Notes under the pieces: generated by a model
What the model saw: only the letters and a program-made list of their open reading frames with translations
Told to the model about the DNA's origin: nothing
The model's database searches: none
Shown here: positions 26,153 through 34,335 of the stretch, piece by piece
Position numbering within the stretch: position 1 is the stretch's first letter
Layout: every line of letters begins with the position of its first letter
Position numbers and translations under genes: made by a program
From: Cypionkella sinensis
Lineage (GTDB): Bacteria > Pseudomonadota > Alphaproteobacteria > Rhodobacterales > Rhodobacteraceae
Assembly: GCF_042646385.1 (NCBI RefSeq)
Contig: NZ_JBHRTO010000001.1
Location: 1,736,001-1,800,000 of the forward strand
Length of the DNA: 64,000 nucleotides
Reading direction: 5' to 3'

Positions 26153-27469
26153 ATGAACATGCAAGTGCCGCTGGGGGTGCAGCCCCCGCCACAACCGAAG
26201 TCGCTGGCCGAAACCGGCCTCAGCTCGGTGATGATGCGCGACATCCTGCTGAAAACCATGTTCCGCATGAACCTTGATCTGGTCTCGGACCTCTCCCGCG
26301 CCATCAGCCTGCCGGTGGTGCTGACGCAGGAACTGGTCGATGCCGCCCGCCAGCAGCGCCTGCTGGAAGCCAAAGGCACACTGAACGCCACCTCGACGAG
26401 CAATGAGATGGGCTATCAGTTGACCGATGCCGGCAAAGCCCGCGCGCTGGATGCACTGTCACAATCAGAATACTACGGCGCGCTGCCGGTGCCGCTTGCG
26501 GCTTATTCGGCGCAGATGAAGCGCCAATCGGTGCGCGACATCAAACTGACCCGGCCCGAGTTGATGAAGGGCATGGGCCATTTGATCCTGCCGCCCGATC
26601 TGATCTCTAATTTGGGCCCTGCCGTGACCTCTGGCCGATCAATCCTGATGTATGGCCCGCCCGGCAACGGCAAATCCAGTATCTCCAACGGCATCCGCGC
26701 CGCTTTGGGAGACAAGATCTACATCCCGCGCGCGATCGAATATTCCGGTCAGGTGATCACCGTTTTCGATCCAATCGTGCATTCCTCGGCCGAGGAATCG
26801 ATTGACGACCCCACCGCCCTGCGCCGCACCGGCAACCGCTATGACAACCGCTATGTCTATTGCGAGCGGCCTTCGGTGATCACCGGGGGCGAATTGACGC
26901 TCGACATGCTTGATCTGAAATACAACCCCACCGCCCGCACCTATCAAGCCCCATTGCAACTGAAAGCCTCGGGGGGCATCTTCATCGTCGACGACTTGGG
27001 CCGTCAGGCAGAGCCGCCGCAAAAGCTGGTCAACCGCTGGATCGTGCCGCTGGAAGAAAGCCGCGACATTCTTGCGCTGCAATCGGGCGAAAAATTCACC
27101 GTCCCGTTCGACACTCTGGTGATCTTTTCGACCAACTTCCACCCGAATGAGATTTTCGACGGCGCGGCGCTGCGACGGATTTTCTTCAAGATCAAGATCG
27201 ACGGCCCCAATCAGGAAATGTTCCTGAAAATCTTCGCTATGGTTGCAAAGAAGAAAAAGGTGCCGCTGGATGAGGCGACGTTGATCTACATGTTGAAGTC
27301 GAAATACCCCATCATTGCCAACAACTTCGCCAACTATCAGCCGACCTTCCTGATTGATCAGATGATCGCCGTCTGCGAATTTGAAGGCATCCCCTACCAA
27401 ATGACCCCCGAACTGATGGATCGTGCCTGGGGCAACATGTTCGTCAAACAGGAATCGATTGCGAAATAG
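26153..27469 (+). CDS. AAA+ ATPase at the end of the Tad locus
   Basis: This 438-residue cytosolic ATPase has an N-terminal helical domain rich in LSSVMMRDILLKTMFRM-type sequence. The AAA core has Walker A MYGPPGNGKSS (about residue 165), Walker B GIFIVDDLGRQ (about 275) and sensor ISTN-like LVIFSTNFHP, with an arginine finger region ALRRIFFKI. It is not a CpaF-type ATPase. It follows the prepilin peptidase closely (62 nt). ATG 26153 has AAAGG 8 nt upstream; a GTG at 26144 is an alternative. Its role in pilus biology is not established. Confidence 0.85.
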   Translation: MNMQVPLGVQPPPQPKSLAETGLSSVMMRDILLKTMFRMNLDLVSDLSRAISLPVVLTQELVDAARQQRLLEAKGTLNATSTSNEMGYQLTDAGKARALDALSQSEYYGALPVPLAAYSAQMKRQSVRDIKLTRPELMKGMGHLILPPDLISNLGPAVTSGRSILMYGPPGNGKSSISNGIRAALGDKIYIPRAIEYSGQVITVFDPIVHSSAEESIDDPTALRRTGNRYDNRYVYCERPSVITGGELTLDMLDLKYNPTARTYQAPLQLKASGGIFIVDDLGRQAEPPQKLVNRWIVPLEESRDILALQSGEKFTVPFDTLVIFSTNFHPNEIFDGAALRRIFFKIKIDGPNQEMFLKIFAMVAKKKKVPLDEATLIYMLKSKYPIIANNFANYQPTFLIDQMIAVCEFEGIPYQMTPELMDRAWGNMFVKQESIAK

Positions 27470-27645
27470 GATCAGATTGATCGGAAATCGGATTCAGTGT
27501 GGTGATCGTCAAAAGCGATCATGCAGCCCCTGATTCACTAACCCGATCAGTTTGATTAAAATTTGCCATCCACTGCGCTCAAATATCCCGCGGGGTTCTG
27601 GGGCGTGAAACCTCCGGTTAACACCAGCCAGCCACGCCTAAGCCG

Positions 27646-28224
27646 CTATTCGGCAGCGACAGCCTTCGTCTCAAACGCCCCCTCAAGCCCGCCCTTGCTG
27701 TTGAACACCTTGCGCGCACTGGTCCAGACGATCAGGCGATCAGGGTCAAACCAGGTGTCACTGACACTGCGCACGCCGTAAGAATCCTTGGTCTCAACAT
27801 TCAGATGCAACGCCGGATAGCTGCAGCTTCCAACCTTGACCTCGCCAGTTTCAACCAATGTCACCGTCATGGTGAAGCGGGCGTTGCCGCCCTCGCGCAG
27901 CCATTCCGCCATCAGTTTCTTCGCCTTACCCACCGGCAAATCCTGCGGCGCTGGCAAAGACTTGGTCTTCCAGCGATAGACCGACGCCATCCCCTCAATC
28001 GAACTCTGCATCGGGTATAGCCCGAAGATTGTCTCGGAATAGGCGGTCAAGCCGCTGGCCAGATGCAGGGTCGTGTGCAGATTGTCCCCCTCACGTCTGA
28101 TGTCATCCATCACATCGCCATCGGCAAACGTCACGCGCGCGGGCATCTGCCCCGGCGCAAGACATTTTGCCCCCGCAGAACCCGCAACCGACAAAGCCAA
28201 AACCGCCGCCAAAATTCGCATCAT
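27646..28224 (-). CDS. Secreted protein of unknown function
   Basis: This 192-residue protein has a clear signal peptide (MRILAAVLALSVAGSAGA, cut before KCLAPG). The mature part is beta-rich with two cysteines, and its segments (HTTLHLASGLTAYSETIFGLYP, DTWFDPDRLIVWTSARKV) do not point to a known catalytic site. It lies directly downstream of the 5-formyl-THF cyclo-ligase gene (5-nt gap), probably in the same transcript. I do not recognise the family. Confidence 0.75.
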   Translation of the reverse strand: MMRILAAVLALSVAGSAGAKCLAPGQMPARVTFADGDVMDDIRREGDNLHTTLHLASGLTAYSETIFGLYPMQSSIEGMASVYRWKTKSLPAPQDLPVGKAKKLMAEWLREGGNARFTMTVTLVETGEVKVGSCSYPALHLNVETKDSYGVRSVSDTWFDPDRLIVWTSARKVFNSKGGLEGAFETKAVAAE

Positions 28225-28229
28225 GCCCC

Positions 28230-28772
28230 CTAAAACAGCCGCACGCCCGATTCCGTCACCATCATATCCAAGCGCTGATCAAATTCATCAATCGGCACTT
28301 CCGCCAATTCCTGCGCGGCAAAACCAAACCCTACGGCCAGCGTCGCACGCTTTGCCCGCAGCCCCTGCAAGGTTCGGTCATAAAACCCACCGCCATAGCC
28401 CAAGCGATAGCCGCGCGCGTCGAACCCAACCAGCGGCACGATCAGCACCTCCGGCTCGATCCATGCGCCTTCGGCCGGGATCAGCGCGCCAAACGCCCCC
28501 ATTTCCATCGCGCAACCGGGGGTCCATTCGCGAAACCGCAACGCCTCGCCCGCCGCCACGATCACCGGCACGCAGACAGGCCCTTGATGCGCCAGCATCG
28601 CCGCCATCGGGTCAGCCTCGGTCCGCATGGCCATATATCCTGCCAGCGGCTTGCCTCGATGCGGCGCCAACACATCCGCCAGCAACTCCGCCGCCTGCCC
28701 CTGCCCCGCCGCAAACGCGGCCTTGCGCGCCGCGAAGGCGATCTTGCGCGCTTCTGCTTTCACATCGCTCAT
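28230..28772 (-). CDS. ygfA: 5-formyltetrahydrofolate cyclo-ligase
   Basis: This 180-residue enzyme uses ATP to convert 5-formyl-THF into 5,10-methenyl-THF. It shows the family signature VPLVGFDARGYRLGYGGGFYDR (residues about 125-146, split here as VPLVGFDARGYR and LGYGGGFYDR) and an N-terminal basic segment (KAEARKIAFAARKAAF). It overlaps the end of mgtE by 4 nt. Confidence 0.92.
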   Translation of the reverse strand: MSDVKAEARKIAFAARKAAFAAGQGQAAELLADVLAPHRGKPLAGYMAMRTEADPMAAMLAHQGPVCVPVIVAAGEALRFREWTPGCAMEMGAFGALIPAEGAWIEPEVLIVPLVGFDARGYRLGYGGGFYDRTLQGLRAKRATLAVGFGFAAQELAEVPIDEFDQRLDMMVTESGVRLF

Positions 28773-30139
28773 AGCAACACCAAACTCGCCAGTCCCAGAA
28801 ATGCCAAATAGCCCAAAACATCCGTCAGCGTGGTCACGAACGTGCCCGAAGCCAGCGCTGGGTCCAGATCCAGCTTATGCAGCCCCAACGGCACCAGAAC
28901 CCCGCCCATCGCCGCCACCAACTGATTGGTAATCATTGCGGCCCCCAACACCAACCCCAGCTTCCAGTCGCCAAAGATCAGCGTCCCCGCCAGCCCCAAC
29001 AGAAACGCCAGTGCCAAGCCGTTCAACAGCCCGCCCACCAATTCGCGCAACACCACCCGTTTGGCGTTGGCCGAGGTCAGGCTGCGTGTCGCCAGCGCCC
29101 GCACCGCCACGGCCAGCGATTGCGTGCCCGCAATCCCGCCGGTAGAAGCAACAATCGGCATCAGCGCCGCCAAAGTCACCAAACTGGCAATCGTTGATTC
29201 AAACCGTGAGATCACAAAGGCCGAAAGCGAGGCGGTGAACAGATTGACCACCAGCCACGGCAAGCGCTGCCGCGCCGTCGCCATCACGCCGTCGGACAGG
29301 CTTGAATCGTCACCCACCCCAGCCAGACGCAGCATGTCCTGCTCGTGTTCTTCGTCCAGCACGTTCATCGCATCGTCGATGGTGATCACGCCCACCAGCC
29401 GCCCGGTCGCATCCACCACCGGCGTTGAGATCAGGTGATACTGGTTGAACATATAGGCAACGTCGGCCTCGGATTCCGTCGCGGGAATGGTGCGGAAACT
29501 GTCTTCGAGAATATCCTTCAACCGCACATCGCGTCGGCTGGACAACAGACGCCCCAAGGTGACATAACCCGTTGGTTTCATACGCGGATCGGTCAGGATC
29601 ACATGATAGAACTGGTCGGGCAGATGTTCGACCTCACGCAGGTAGTCAATCGCCTCGCCCACCGTCCAATGCTCGGGCGCCACCACCACCTCGCGCTGCA
29701 TCAGACGGCCTGCGGATTCCTCGGGGAAGCCCATTGCCTGCTGCACCGCGACGCGGTCGGCATCCTCGAGTGCGTCCAGGATCAGGCCCTGCTGCGGCAG
29801 ATCAAGGTCTTCGAGAATATCGACCACGTCATCGGTGTCGAGTTCGCGCATCGCTTCCGCCACCACTTCGCGCGGCAGCGATTCGATCACTTCTTCGCGG
29901 ATCGATTCGTCGATTTCCGACAGAATCTCGCCATCGACCTCGCCCGACCACAAGGCCAGCAGCGCCCGACGGTCCGCTGCCCCGATCTGCTCCAGCAAGT
30001 CGGCAATATCAGCCGCGTGCAACGGTTCCAGCAGCTCGGCGACCCGCGCTGCATCCTCCGCCTCGACCGCGTCAAGGATCGCGGCCACACGGTCGGCGTG
30101 GACTTCATCTTCGTCCATGATTGCCAGATCTTCCGCCAT
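28769..30139 (-). CDS. mgtE: MgtE-family magnesium transporter
   Basis: This 456-residue Mg2+ channel has an N-terminal superhelical MgtE_N domain (about 20-135, HAADIADLLEQIGAADR and VDILEDLDLPQQ). Two CBS domains (about 140-265) sense cytosolic Mg2+. The C-terminal five-helix pore domain shows MPIVASTGGIAGTQS and ATTLTDVLGY-like TFVTTLTDVLGYLAF, where the Asp lines the pore. ATG 30139 has AGGAG 8 nt upstream. The open frame continues 800 bases further upstream over guaD, but this is not coding. Confidence 0.93.
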   Translation of the reverse strand: MAEDLAIMDEDEVHADRVAAILDAVEAEDAARVAELLEPLHAADIADLLEQIGAADRRALLALWSGEVDGEILSEIDESIREEVIESLPREVVAEAMRELDTDDVVDILEDLDLPQQGLILDALEDADRVAVQQAMGFPEESAGRLMQREVVVAPEHWTVGEAIDYLREVEHLPDQFYHVILTDPRMKPTGYVTLGRLLSSRRDVRLKDILEDSFRTIPATESEADVAYMFNQYHLISTPVVDATGRLVGVITIDDAMNVLDEEHEQDMLRLAGVGDDSSLSDGVMATARQRLPWLVVNLFTASLSAFVISRFESTIASLVTLAALMPIVASTGGIAGTQSLAVAVRALATRSLTSANAKRVVLRELVGGLLNGLALAFLLGLAGTLIFGDWKLGLVLGAAMITNQLVAAMGGVLVPLGLHKLDLDPALASGTFVTTLTDVLGYLAFLGLASLVLL

Positions 30140-30259
30140 GACGCACTCCTTTGCCGCTTGCTTACAGAAAGCTGTTTCAACGAAACAGGGGGCAGCCAGA
30201 AATTTACCTAAGAGGCATAAGCCTATAGTCTGGCAGGGTTTGGCAAGCGGAGTATGCGA

Positions 30260-31534
30260 ATGACCGACATTCTTCTGGGGCAAGTGCTGTCCTTCGCCGG
30301 TGATCCCTTCGCCGAAGGACCCGATGCGGCCCGCCATGAAAGCCATGGCGCGGTGATGGTCGAGAACGGCAAGATCGCAGCCGTCGGGCCCGCCGATCAA
30401 ATTCGCTCCGCCTACCCGCAGGCGAAGATCACCGATTACGGCCAATGCCTGATCTCGGCGGGCTTCATCGACGGGCATGTGCATTACCCGCAAACCGCGA
30501 TCATCGCGTCGTGGGGCAAGCGACTGATCGACTGGCTGAACAGCTATACCTTCCCCGAGGAGATGCGCTTTGCCGACCGCGCATATGCGGATGAGGTGGC
30601 CAACCGCTACCTTGACCTCGCGCTGGCGCATGGCACGACATCCATGTGTTCTTACGCCACCATCCACCCGGACTCGGTCGATGCCTTCTTCACCGCCGCG
30701 CAAAGCCGAGGCCTGCGCGCCTTCGCCGGTAAAACCTGCATGGACCGCAACGCCCCCGAAGGCCTGCGCGATACCGTGCAATCGGGCTATGACGACAGCA
30801 AACGCCTGCTGCAGCGCTGGCATGGGGTAGACCGGCTCTCCTATGTCATCACGCCGCGGTTTTCGCCAACCTCGACCCCGGAACAACTCGCCGCGATGGG
30901 CCAGCTTTGGCGCGAACACCCCACCTGCCTGATGCAAACCCATCTGTCAGAGCAGGTCGATGAAATCGCCTGGGTGAAAGAGTTGTTTCCGCAGTCGCGC
31001 GACTATCTCGACACTTATGAGGCCCAAGGTCTTTTGCGCGAAGGTGCAGTTTATGGCCACGCCATCCACCTGACGGGTCGCGAGAAAGACCGCCTGATCG
31101 AAGCCGGGGCCAGCCTTGTGCATTGCCCGACCTCGAACACTTTCATCGGATCAGGCCTGTTCGACATGAGCCTTGCGCAACACCTGCGCGTCGGCCTTGC
31201 GACTGACACCGGGGGCGGATCGTCGTTTTCCATGCTGCACACCATGGCCGCCGCATATGAGATCGGCCAGTTGCGGGGCCAAGCCCTGCATCCCAGCCAG
31301 CTCTGGTGGCTGGCCACCGTCGGCTCGGCCCGCGCGCTGCACGCCGAACACCAGATCGGCAATATCGCACCGGGGATGGAGGCCGACCTGACCATTCTGG
31401 ATCTCGCCTCGACCCCTGCTATCGCGCAAGCCATCAGCCGCGCCGCCGACATCTGGCAGGCGATCTTCCCCACCATCATGCTGGGCGACGACCGCGCCAT
31501 CCGCGCCACCTGGATCAGCGGCCAACTGCACTGA
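30260..31534 (+). CDS. guaD: Guanine deaminase
   Basis: This 424-residue zinc amidohydrolase converts guanine to xanthine. It shows the metal-binding GFIDGHVHYPQ motif (about residue 72), the GuaD-specific CMDRNAPEGL segment, QTHLSEQ (about 232), HAIHLT (about 270) and the aspartate in LATDTGGGSSFSML (about 318). GGAG lies 7 nt before ATG 30260; an ATG two codons earlier is possible. It is divergent from mgtE. Confidence 0.93.
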   Translation: MTDILLGQVLSFAGDPFAEGPDAARHESHGAVMVENGKIAAVGPADQIRSAYPQAKITDYGQCLISAGFIDGHVHYPQTAIIASWGKRLIDWLNSYTFPEEMRFADRAYADEVANRYLDLALAHGTTSMCSYATIHPDSVDAFFTAAQSRGLRAFAGKTCMDRNAPEGLRDTVQSGYDDSKRLLQRWHGVDRLSYVITPRFSPTSTPEQLAAMGQLWREHPTCLMQTHLSEQVDEIAWVKELFPQSRDYLDTYEAQGLLREGAVYGHAIHLTGREKDRLIEAGASLVHCPTSNTFIGSGLFDMSLAQHLRVGLATDTGGGSSFSMLHTMAAAYEIGQLRGQALHPSQLWWLATVGSARALHAEHQIGNIAPGMEADLTILDLASTPAIAQAISRAADIWQAIFPTIMLGDDRAIRATWISGQLH

Positions 31535-31634
31535 GTAAAACAAGACGCACTTAGCCAAAAAAGGATAAGCCCTCGCAAAAGCAAGCAATAGCATGCGCAA
31601 GGCCTGTCAAGAAGAATTCGTGCTGAAGTTTGAT

Positions 31635-31892
31635 TCAGGGAAGTAGATAGGCAATCTCGGCCCGATCGTAGATCCGCGCGCTGCCAAACGAAGGCGTAAT
31701 CCGCTCAGCCTCAAGTAGTTCCAGCAAGACAGCCCATGACAAACCTGTCGAGATACCAAGCGTGCGAAAACTGATGAACCTCTCCAGAAAAGCCTGCCGG
31801 TCCGCCTCACTCAACCGAACCGCACGTTCGCGGAACTCGGGTGAATACGGCTTCGAGGTCTTCTTTTTTGATGTCTGTTCCATAACGGGCAA
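31635..31892 (-). pseudogene. Chimeric insertion-sequence remnant (IS3-like OrfA start)
   Basis: The 85-codon frame begins with KKTSKPYSPEFRERAVRL, the N-terminus of an IS3-family OrfA transposase. It then continues abruptly with unrelated sequence (SEADRQAFLERFISFRTLG onwards, ending ITPSFGSARIYDRAEIAYLL). The HTH and leucine zipper of OrfA and all of OrfB are missing. It is most simply a junction between two mobile-element fragments and marks the left border of the RNA-repair island. Confidence 0.55.
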
Positions 31893-32197
31893 TTCTCCGC
31901 GCGCTTTGCCCTCCGGTAAACCCGGGGCGGTTCAGTCGCTTTCGCCCTACGTTCGGGCGACACGGCTTTCCATGCTATTATTGAGTCCACAATGCAGCCG
32001 TCTGGCGTGCACCTCGCGCGGACCTTGCATCCCCATCACGAAGGTCGTGGGATAGGTCCGTCCGGGAGTAGGGGCAATCCGACCATCAGACAAATTGTGC
32101 AGCAAAGCCGACATAAGTCGAATTGCTTGCAGAAGCATCAACGAGCATAACTATGTGGCCGAATATGCATCTGCTACAAATCGGCAAGCCCGGCGCA
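31893..32197. other. Gene-free stretch, probable mobile-element debris
   Basis: These 305 bases lie between the transposase remnant and the end of rtcB. There is an inverted repeat TCGCCC-TACGTTC-GGGCGA near 31940, but no frame with a recognisable protein. Debris is inferred from position and lack of coding signal. Confidence 0.35.
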
Positions 32198-33610
32198 TTA
32201 GCGCCGGGTTCGCTTCTTGGTTTGCCAGAACGGCGGTTGGTCGCCCGCCATGATGCAGCCAAAGGGATCAATATAGTCTTCGATATCAGCCAGACCGTAG
32301 TCTTTAATCTGTTGCACCACAGTTGCGGCTTTTTTGTAGCCAGACGGCAGTTCGGATACATCAATCGCCCCCGCATGAAAGCGAATATCAAGCCCCGCCG
32401 TTTCCGCCTTCATCATTGCTTCGGGCGTCATCGTGCCATTCCGGCGGCGGTGTTCGGTTCGCGAGAAATTGCGCCCCGCCCCATGCGGGCTGAATCCCAA
32501 TCCGTGCGAAGCATCACGGCCCTTCACCACCAGAACCGGCTCGGCCATGTTCAACGGAATCAAGGTCAGCCCCGTCGCATCGGCCGCATAATCACCCCAA
32601 GCAGGCGTTGCCCCCTTGCCGTGATAGTAAAGCCCACCCCGTTCGAACACAAAGTTATGCTCATTCCAAAACCGATCCGCCAGAGTGAACCGCGCCTTTT
32701 CCACCACGGCCTGATGCAGAGCGTTGTGGTTGGCCTTGGTCCAACGCCGGATCAGTTGCAAGGCGGCCCAATAGGCGCGACCGTCTTCGCTATCGGCCGG
32801 AATCCAGGCATTCTGCTTCAACGTATCCGGCGACAGTGTTTTGCGGTAAGCCTCGGCCACCTCCATCCCGCCATTGTAAAGCATTGCCCCCGGCCCGCGA
32901 GAGCCGTGATGCGTCACAAGCGCCGTCCGCCCAGTTTTGCGCGAACGCCCGACGAACAGAAAGTGATTGCCGTCGCCTTGCGTTCCCATATGGCTTTGCG
33001 CGACTTGCAGCATCTTGGCGCTGTTCAGGAACTTGTTTTCCCGAAACTCCATCAACAGATCCAGCGACACTGAAAACCGATTGCCATTCTCACGCCCACC
33101 TGCACCGAAATGCGTCACCGCAGTTGCTGTATCCAGCACCGCCTTAGGGTCGGCATTGCCCATGTCGCTGATCATGACCGAGCAGCAAATGTCGGCCGAA
33201 TGCATCCCCGGATGGATCGCATTGCGCGCGGCGACCACGCCACCGACGGGGATCGTCCCTAAGGGCCCCGCAGGGCACGCATCGGGCATGATCGCGCCAG
33301 CCTCAATAGTCGGCGTTTGCATCAGCACGCGCATGGTTTCGGACACATCCGCAACGTTCTTCACCTCGTCTGCGTCGGTGGCCTGAATGTTGCTGTGAAA
33401 GGTCACACCCGATTGCAGGCCAAGCGTGGGCGGTGCTGGTGGCGGCAAGCGGCTGTCCAGCATCAACCGGATGGCATCGGTTTCCATACCGCGCAAACGG
33501 CCTTCATGCGCAATCGCCAACAGGCCAAAGAAATTCGGGCCGGGGCGGTGGCCCCAAGCAATCAGATCAGTTCCGGTAATCGCGTTCGTTTCGTTTTCCA
33601 TCGTCATCAT
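32198..33610 (-). CDS. rtcB: RNA-splicing ligase RtcB (divergent, RNA-repair operon type)
   Basis: This 470-residue 3'-phosphate/5'-OH RNA ligase is GTP- and Mn-dependent in characterised members. Visible motifs are the metal-binding HPGMHSADICCSV (Asp and Cys of the usual DxxC), GTQGDGNHF with Asn/His (about 225), THHGSRGPG (about 250), and the guanylylated histidine in PHGAGRNFSRTEH (about 390). It differs from housekeeping RtcB in several linkers. The translation start among MMTME is uncertain; the first ATG begins 19 nt downstream of the last Y-RNA-like unit. No rtcA is adjacent. It would ligate RNAs handled by the Rsr/Y-RNA system encoded in the same unit. Confidence 0.92.
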   Translation of the reverse strand: MMTMENETNAITGTDLIAWGHRPGPNFFGLLAIAHEGRLRGMETDAIRLMLDSRLPPPAPPTLGLQSGVTFHSNIQATDADEVKNVADVSETMRVLMQTPTIEAGAIMPDACPAGPLGTIPVGGVVAARNAIHPGMHSADICCSVMISDMGNADPKAVLDTATAVTHFGAGGRENGNRFSVSLDLLMEFRENKFLNSAKMLQVAQSHMGTQGDGNHFLFVGRSRKTGRTALVTHHGSRGPGAMLYNGGMEVAEAYRKTLSPDTLKQNAWIPADSEDGRAYWAALQLIRRWTKANHNALHQAVVEKARFTLADRFWNEHNFVFERGGLYYHGKGATPAWGDYAADATGLTLIPLNMAEPVLVVKGRDASHGLGFSPHGAGRNFSRTEHRRRNGTMTPEAMMKAETAGLDIRFHAGAIDVSELPSGYKKAATVVQQIKDYGLADIEDYIDPFGCIMAGDQPPFWQTKKRTRR

Positions 33611-33628
33611 TTCTACTCACATTCAAGG

Positions 33629-33754
33629 CCCCGGCGACAAGGGTTTGGCGACACGCGTGCTTTTTCCAATAAGCTACATCTGTTGCCAGATGGCGGGATT
33701 CGAACCCGCATCCCGAGAGTGGCTGTCTGTAGTGCCGCACGGCATTCGCCGGGG
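33629..33754 (-). ncRNA. Y-RNA-like gene 6 (tRNA-like head)
   Basis: The closing helix CCCCGGCGA/TCGCCGGGG is 9 bp. An internal loop and an inner helix GCGGCAC/GTGTCGC follow, then the conserved ACTACA. The head is a permuted tRNA. It has a T-arm GCGGG-TTCGAAT-CCCGC (33693-33709), directly followed by a hairpin-capped acceptor stem CATCTG-GCAA-CAGATG (33677-33692). Then come TA (the U8-A9 equivalent) and D-arm GCTT-ATTGGAAA-AAGC (33659-33674). This is the order found in YrlA-type bacterial Y RNAs, which mimic tRNA and bind Rsr. It lies 4 nt downstream of the tRNA-Gln 3' end. Confidence 0.85.
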
Positions 33755-33758
33755 GTTA

Positions 33759-33834
33759 TGGCTGGAAAGGCAGGGTTCGAACCTGCGACGCACGGGATCA
33801 AAACCCGTTGCTCTACCATCTGAGCTACTTTCCA
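33759..33834 (-). tRNA. tRNA-Gln (anticodon UUG) embedded in the Y-RNA array
   Basis: This is a perfect 76-nt linear cloverleaf. The acceptor is TGGAAAG/CTTTCCA, with U8-A9, and the D-arm is GCTC-AGATGGTA-GAGC. The anticodon stem is ACGGG/CCCGT with loop TTTTGAT (anticodon TTG). The T-arm is GCAGG-TTCGAAC-CCTGC, the discriminator is G, and CCA is encoded. U1-A72, G2, G3, G73, A37 and U38 match the known tRNA-Gln identity elements. The D-arm is the generic GCTC/GAGC type rather than the GCC-AAG-type arm usual in bacterial tRNA-Gln. It sits 5 nt after unit 5 and 4 nt before unit 6, so it must be cut from the operon transcript. The only other tRNA in the window (Leu) lacks encoded CCA. Confidence 0.93.
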
Positions 33835-33839
33835 ATGGT

Positions 33840-33966
33840 CCTCGGCGACAAGGGTGGAAGAGACTTTGGGACCCCGACCGCACCGTTGGTCGCCTGCAAG
33901 GAGGGGATTCGAACCCACTCAGGTTGCCCGTTTTGGTGCATGTAGTCCCTTCAGCATTCGCCAAGG
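33840..33966 (-). ncRNA. Y-RNA-like gene 5 (partial tRNA-like head)
   Basis: The outer helix CCTTGGCGA/TCGCCGAGG is 9 bp with one G-U. The inner helix GAAGGGAC/GTCTCTTC is 8 bp with the same central G-U seen in the other units, followed by ACTACA. The head has a T-loop hairpin (GGG-TTCGAAT-CCC, in 33902-33918), a short CCT-TGC-AGG hairpin in place of the acceptor stem, and a CGACC/GGTCG hairpin where the D-arm would be. It is thus a reduced tRNA mimic. The 5' strand carries GGCGAATGC and the 3' strand CCCTTGTCGCC, both shared across the array. Confidence 0.82.
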
Positions 33967-33977
33967 TCGTTCTGGTT

Positions 33978-34102
33978 CCGGCGACAAGTTCGGTGAGACA
34001 TGTTTGCATAAGCTACCCGTTCACACGGGGCCAAGAGTCGAACCCGGCCTCTCCGGGTTGCCCCGGCGCTTTCACCTGTAGTCCCACCAGCATTCGCCGG
34101 GG
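33978..34102 (-). ncRNA. Y-RNA-like gene 4 (tRNA-like head with reduced D-arm)
   Basis: The outer helix is CCGGCGA/TCGCCGG. The inner helix GGTGGGAC/GTCTCACC is 8 bp, covarying with units 2, 3 and 5, and is followed by ACTACA. The head has a CCGGG-GCAA-CCCGG hairpin with a GNRA loop, a T-arm CCGGG-TTCGACT-CTTGG (34031-34047), a capped acceptor stem CCCGT-GTGA-ACGGG (34016-34029), TA, and a shrunken D-arm (GCTTATGC). Confidence 0.82.
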
Positions 34103-34118
34103 TGGTTTCAATTTTGGT

Positions 34119-34233
34119 CTCGACGACAAAAGTTGGATGAGACCAAACTCAGTCACCCGCTTGGCAGAGACGGCTTTTGATGGCCGAATCTGCTGCCGTG
34201 GCGCTCCCTGTAGTCCCATCGGCATTCGCCGAG
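34119..34233 (-). ncRNA. Y-RNA-like gene 3 (no tRNA-like head)
   Basis: The outer helix is CTCGGCGA/TCGTCGAG, 8 bp with one G-U. The inner helix GATGGGAC/GTCTCATC is 8 bp with the shared central G-U, followed by ACTACA. The head lacks a T-loop. It forms a long hairpin instead (GGCAG...CTGCC with inner CGGC/GCCG) and a trailing single-stranded segment. The conserved base with an unrelated head suggests a different partner. Confidence 0.75.
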
Positions 34234-34243
34234 GTCGATGTGT

Positions 34244-34327
34244 CGGAAGGACAAGCGGTTGCAAGACGGAGCCCGTCCCAAACGGGCTGGCTTTTGCCTA
34301 GATGTAGTCCCGCAGGCATTCCTTCCG
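34244..34327 (-). ncRNA. Y-RNA-like gene 2 (short, no tRNA-like head)
   Basis: The outer helix is CGGAAGGA/TCCTTCCG, 8 bp. It replaces the GGCGA/TCGCC of other units on both strands, so pairing is kept while sequence changes. The inner helix TGCGGGAC/GTCTTGCA is 8 bp, followed by ACTACA. The head is just two hairpins, GGC-AAAA-GCC and AGCCCGT/ACGGGCT. At 84 nt it is the shortest unit. Confidence 0.75.
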
Positions 34328-34335
34328 CAATTGGC

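Noticed and set aside
30140..30943. N-terminal extension of MgtE to 724 residues
   Set aside because: The extension lies antisense to guaD, has no family similarity, and a good ribosome site marks ATG 30139.
31947..32141. Small minus-strand gene between the IS remnant and rtcB
   Set aside because: There is no ribosome site, recognisable family or coding-like composition; it is treated as debris.
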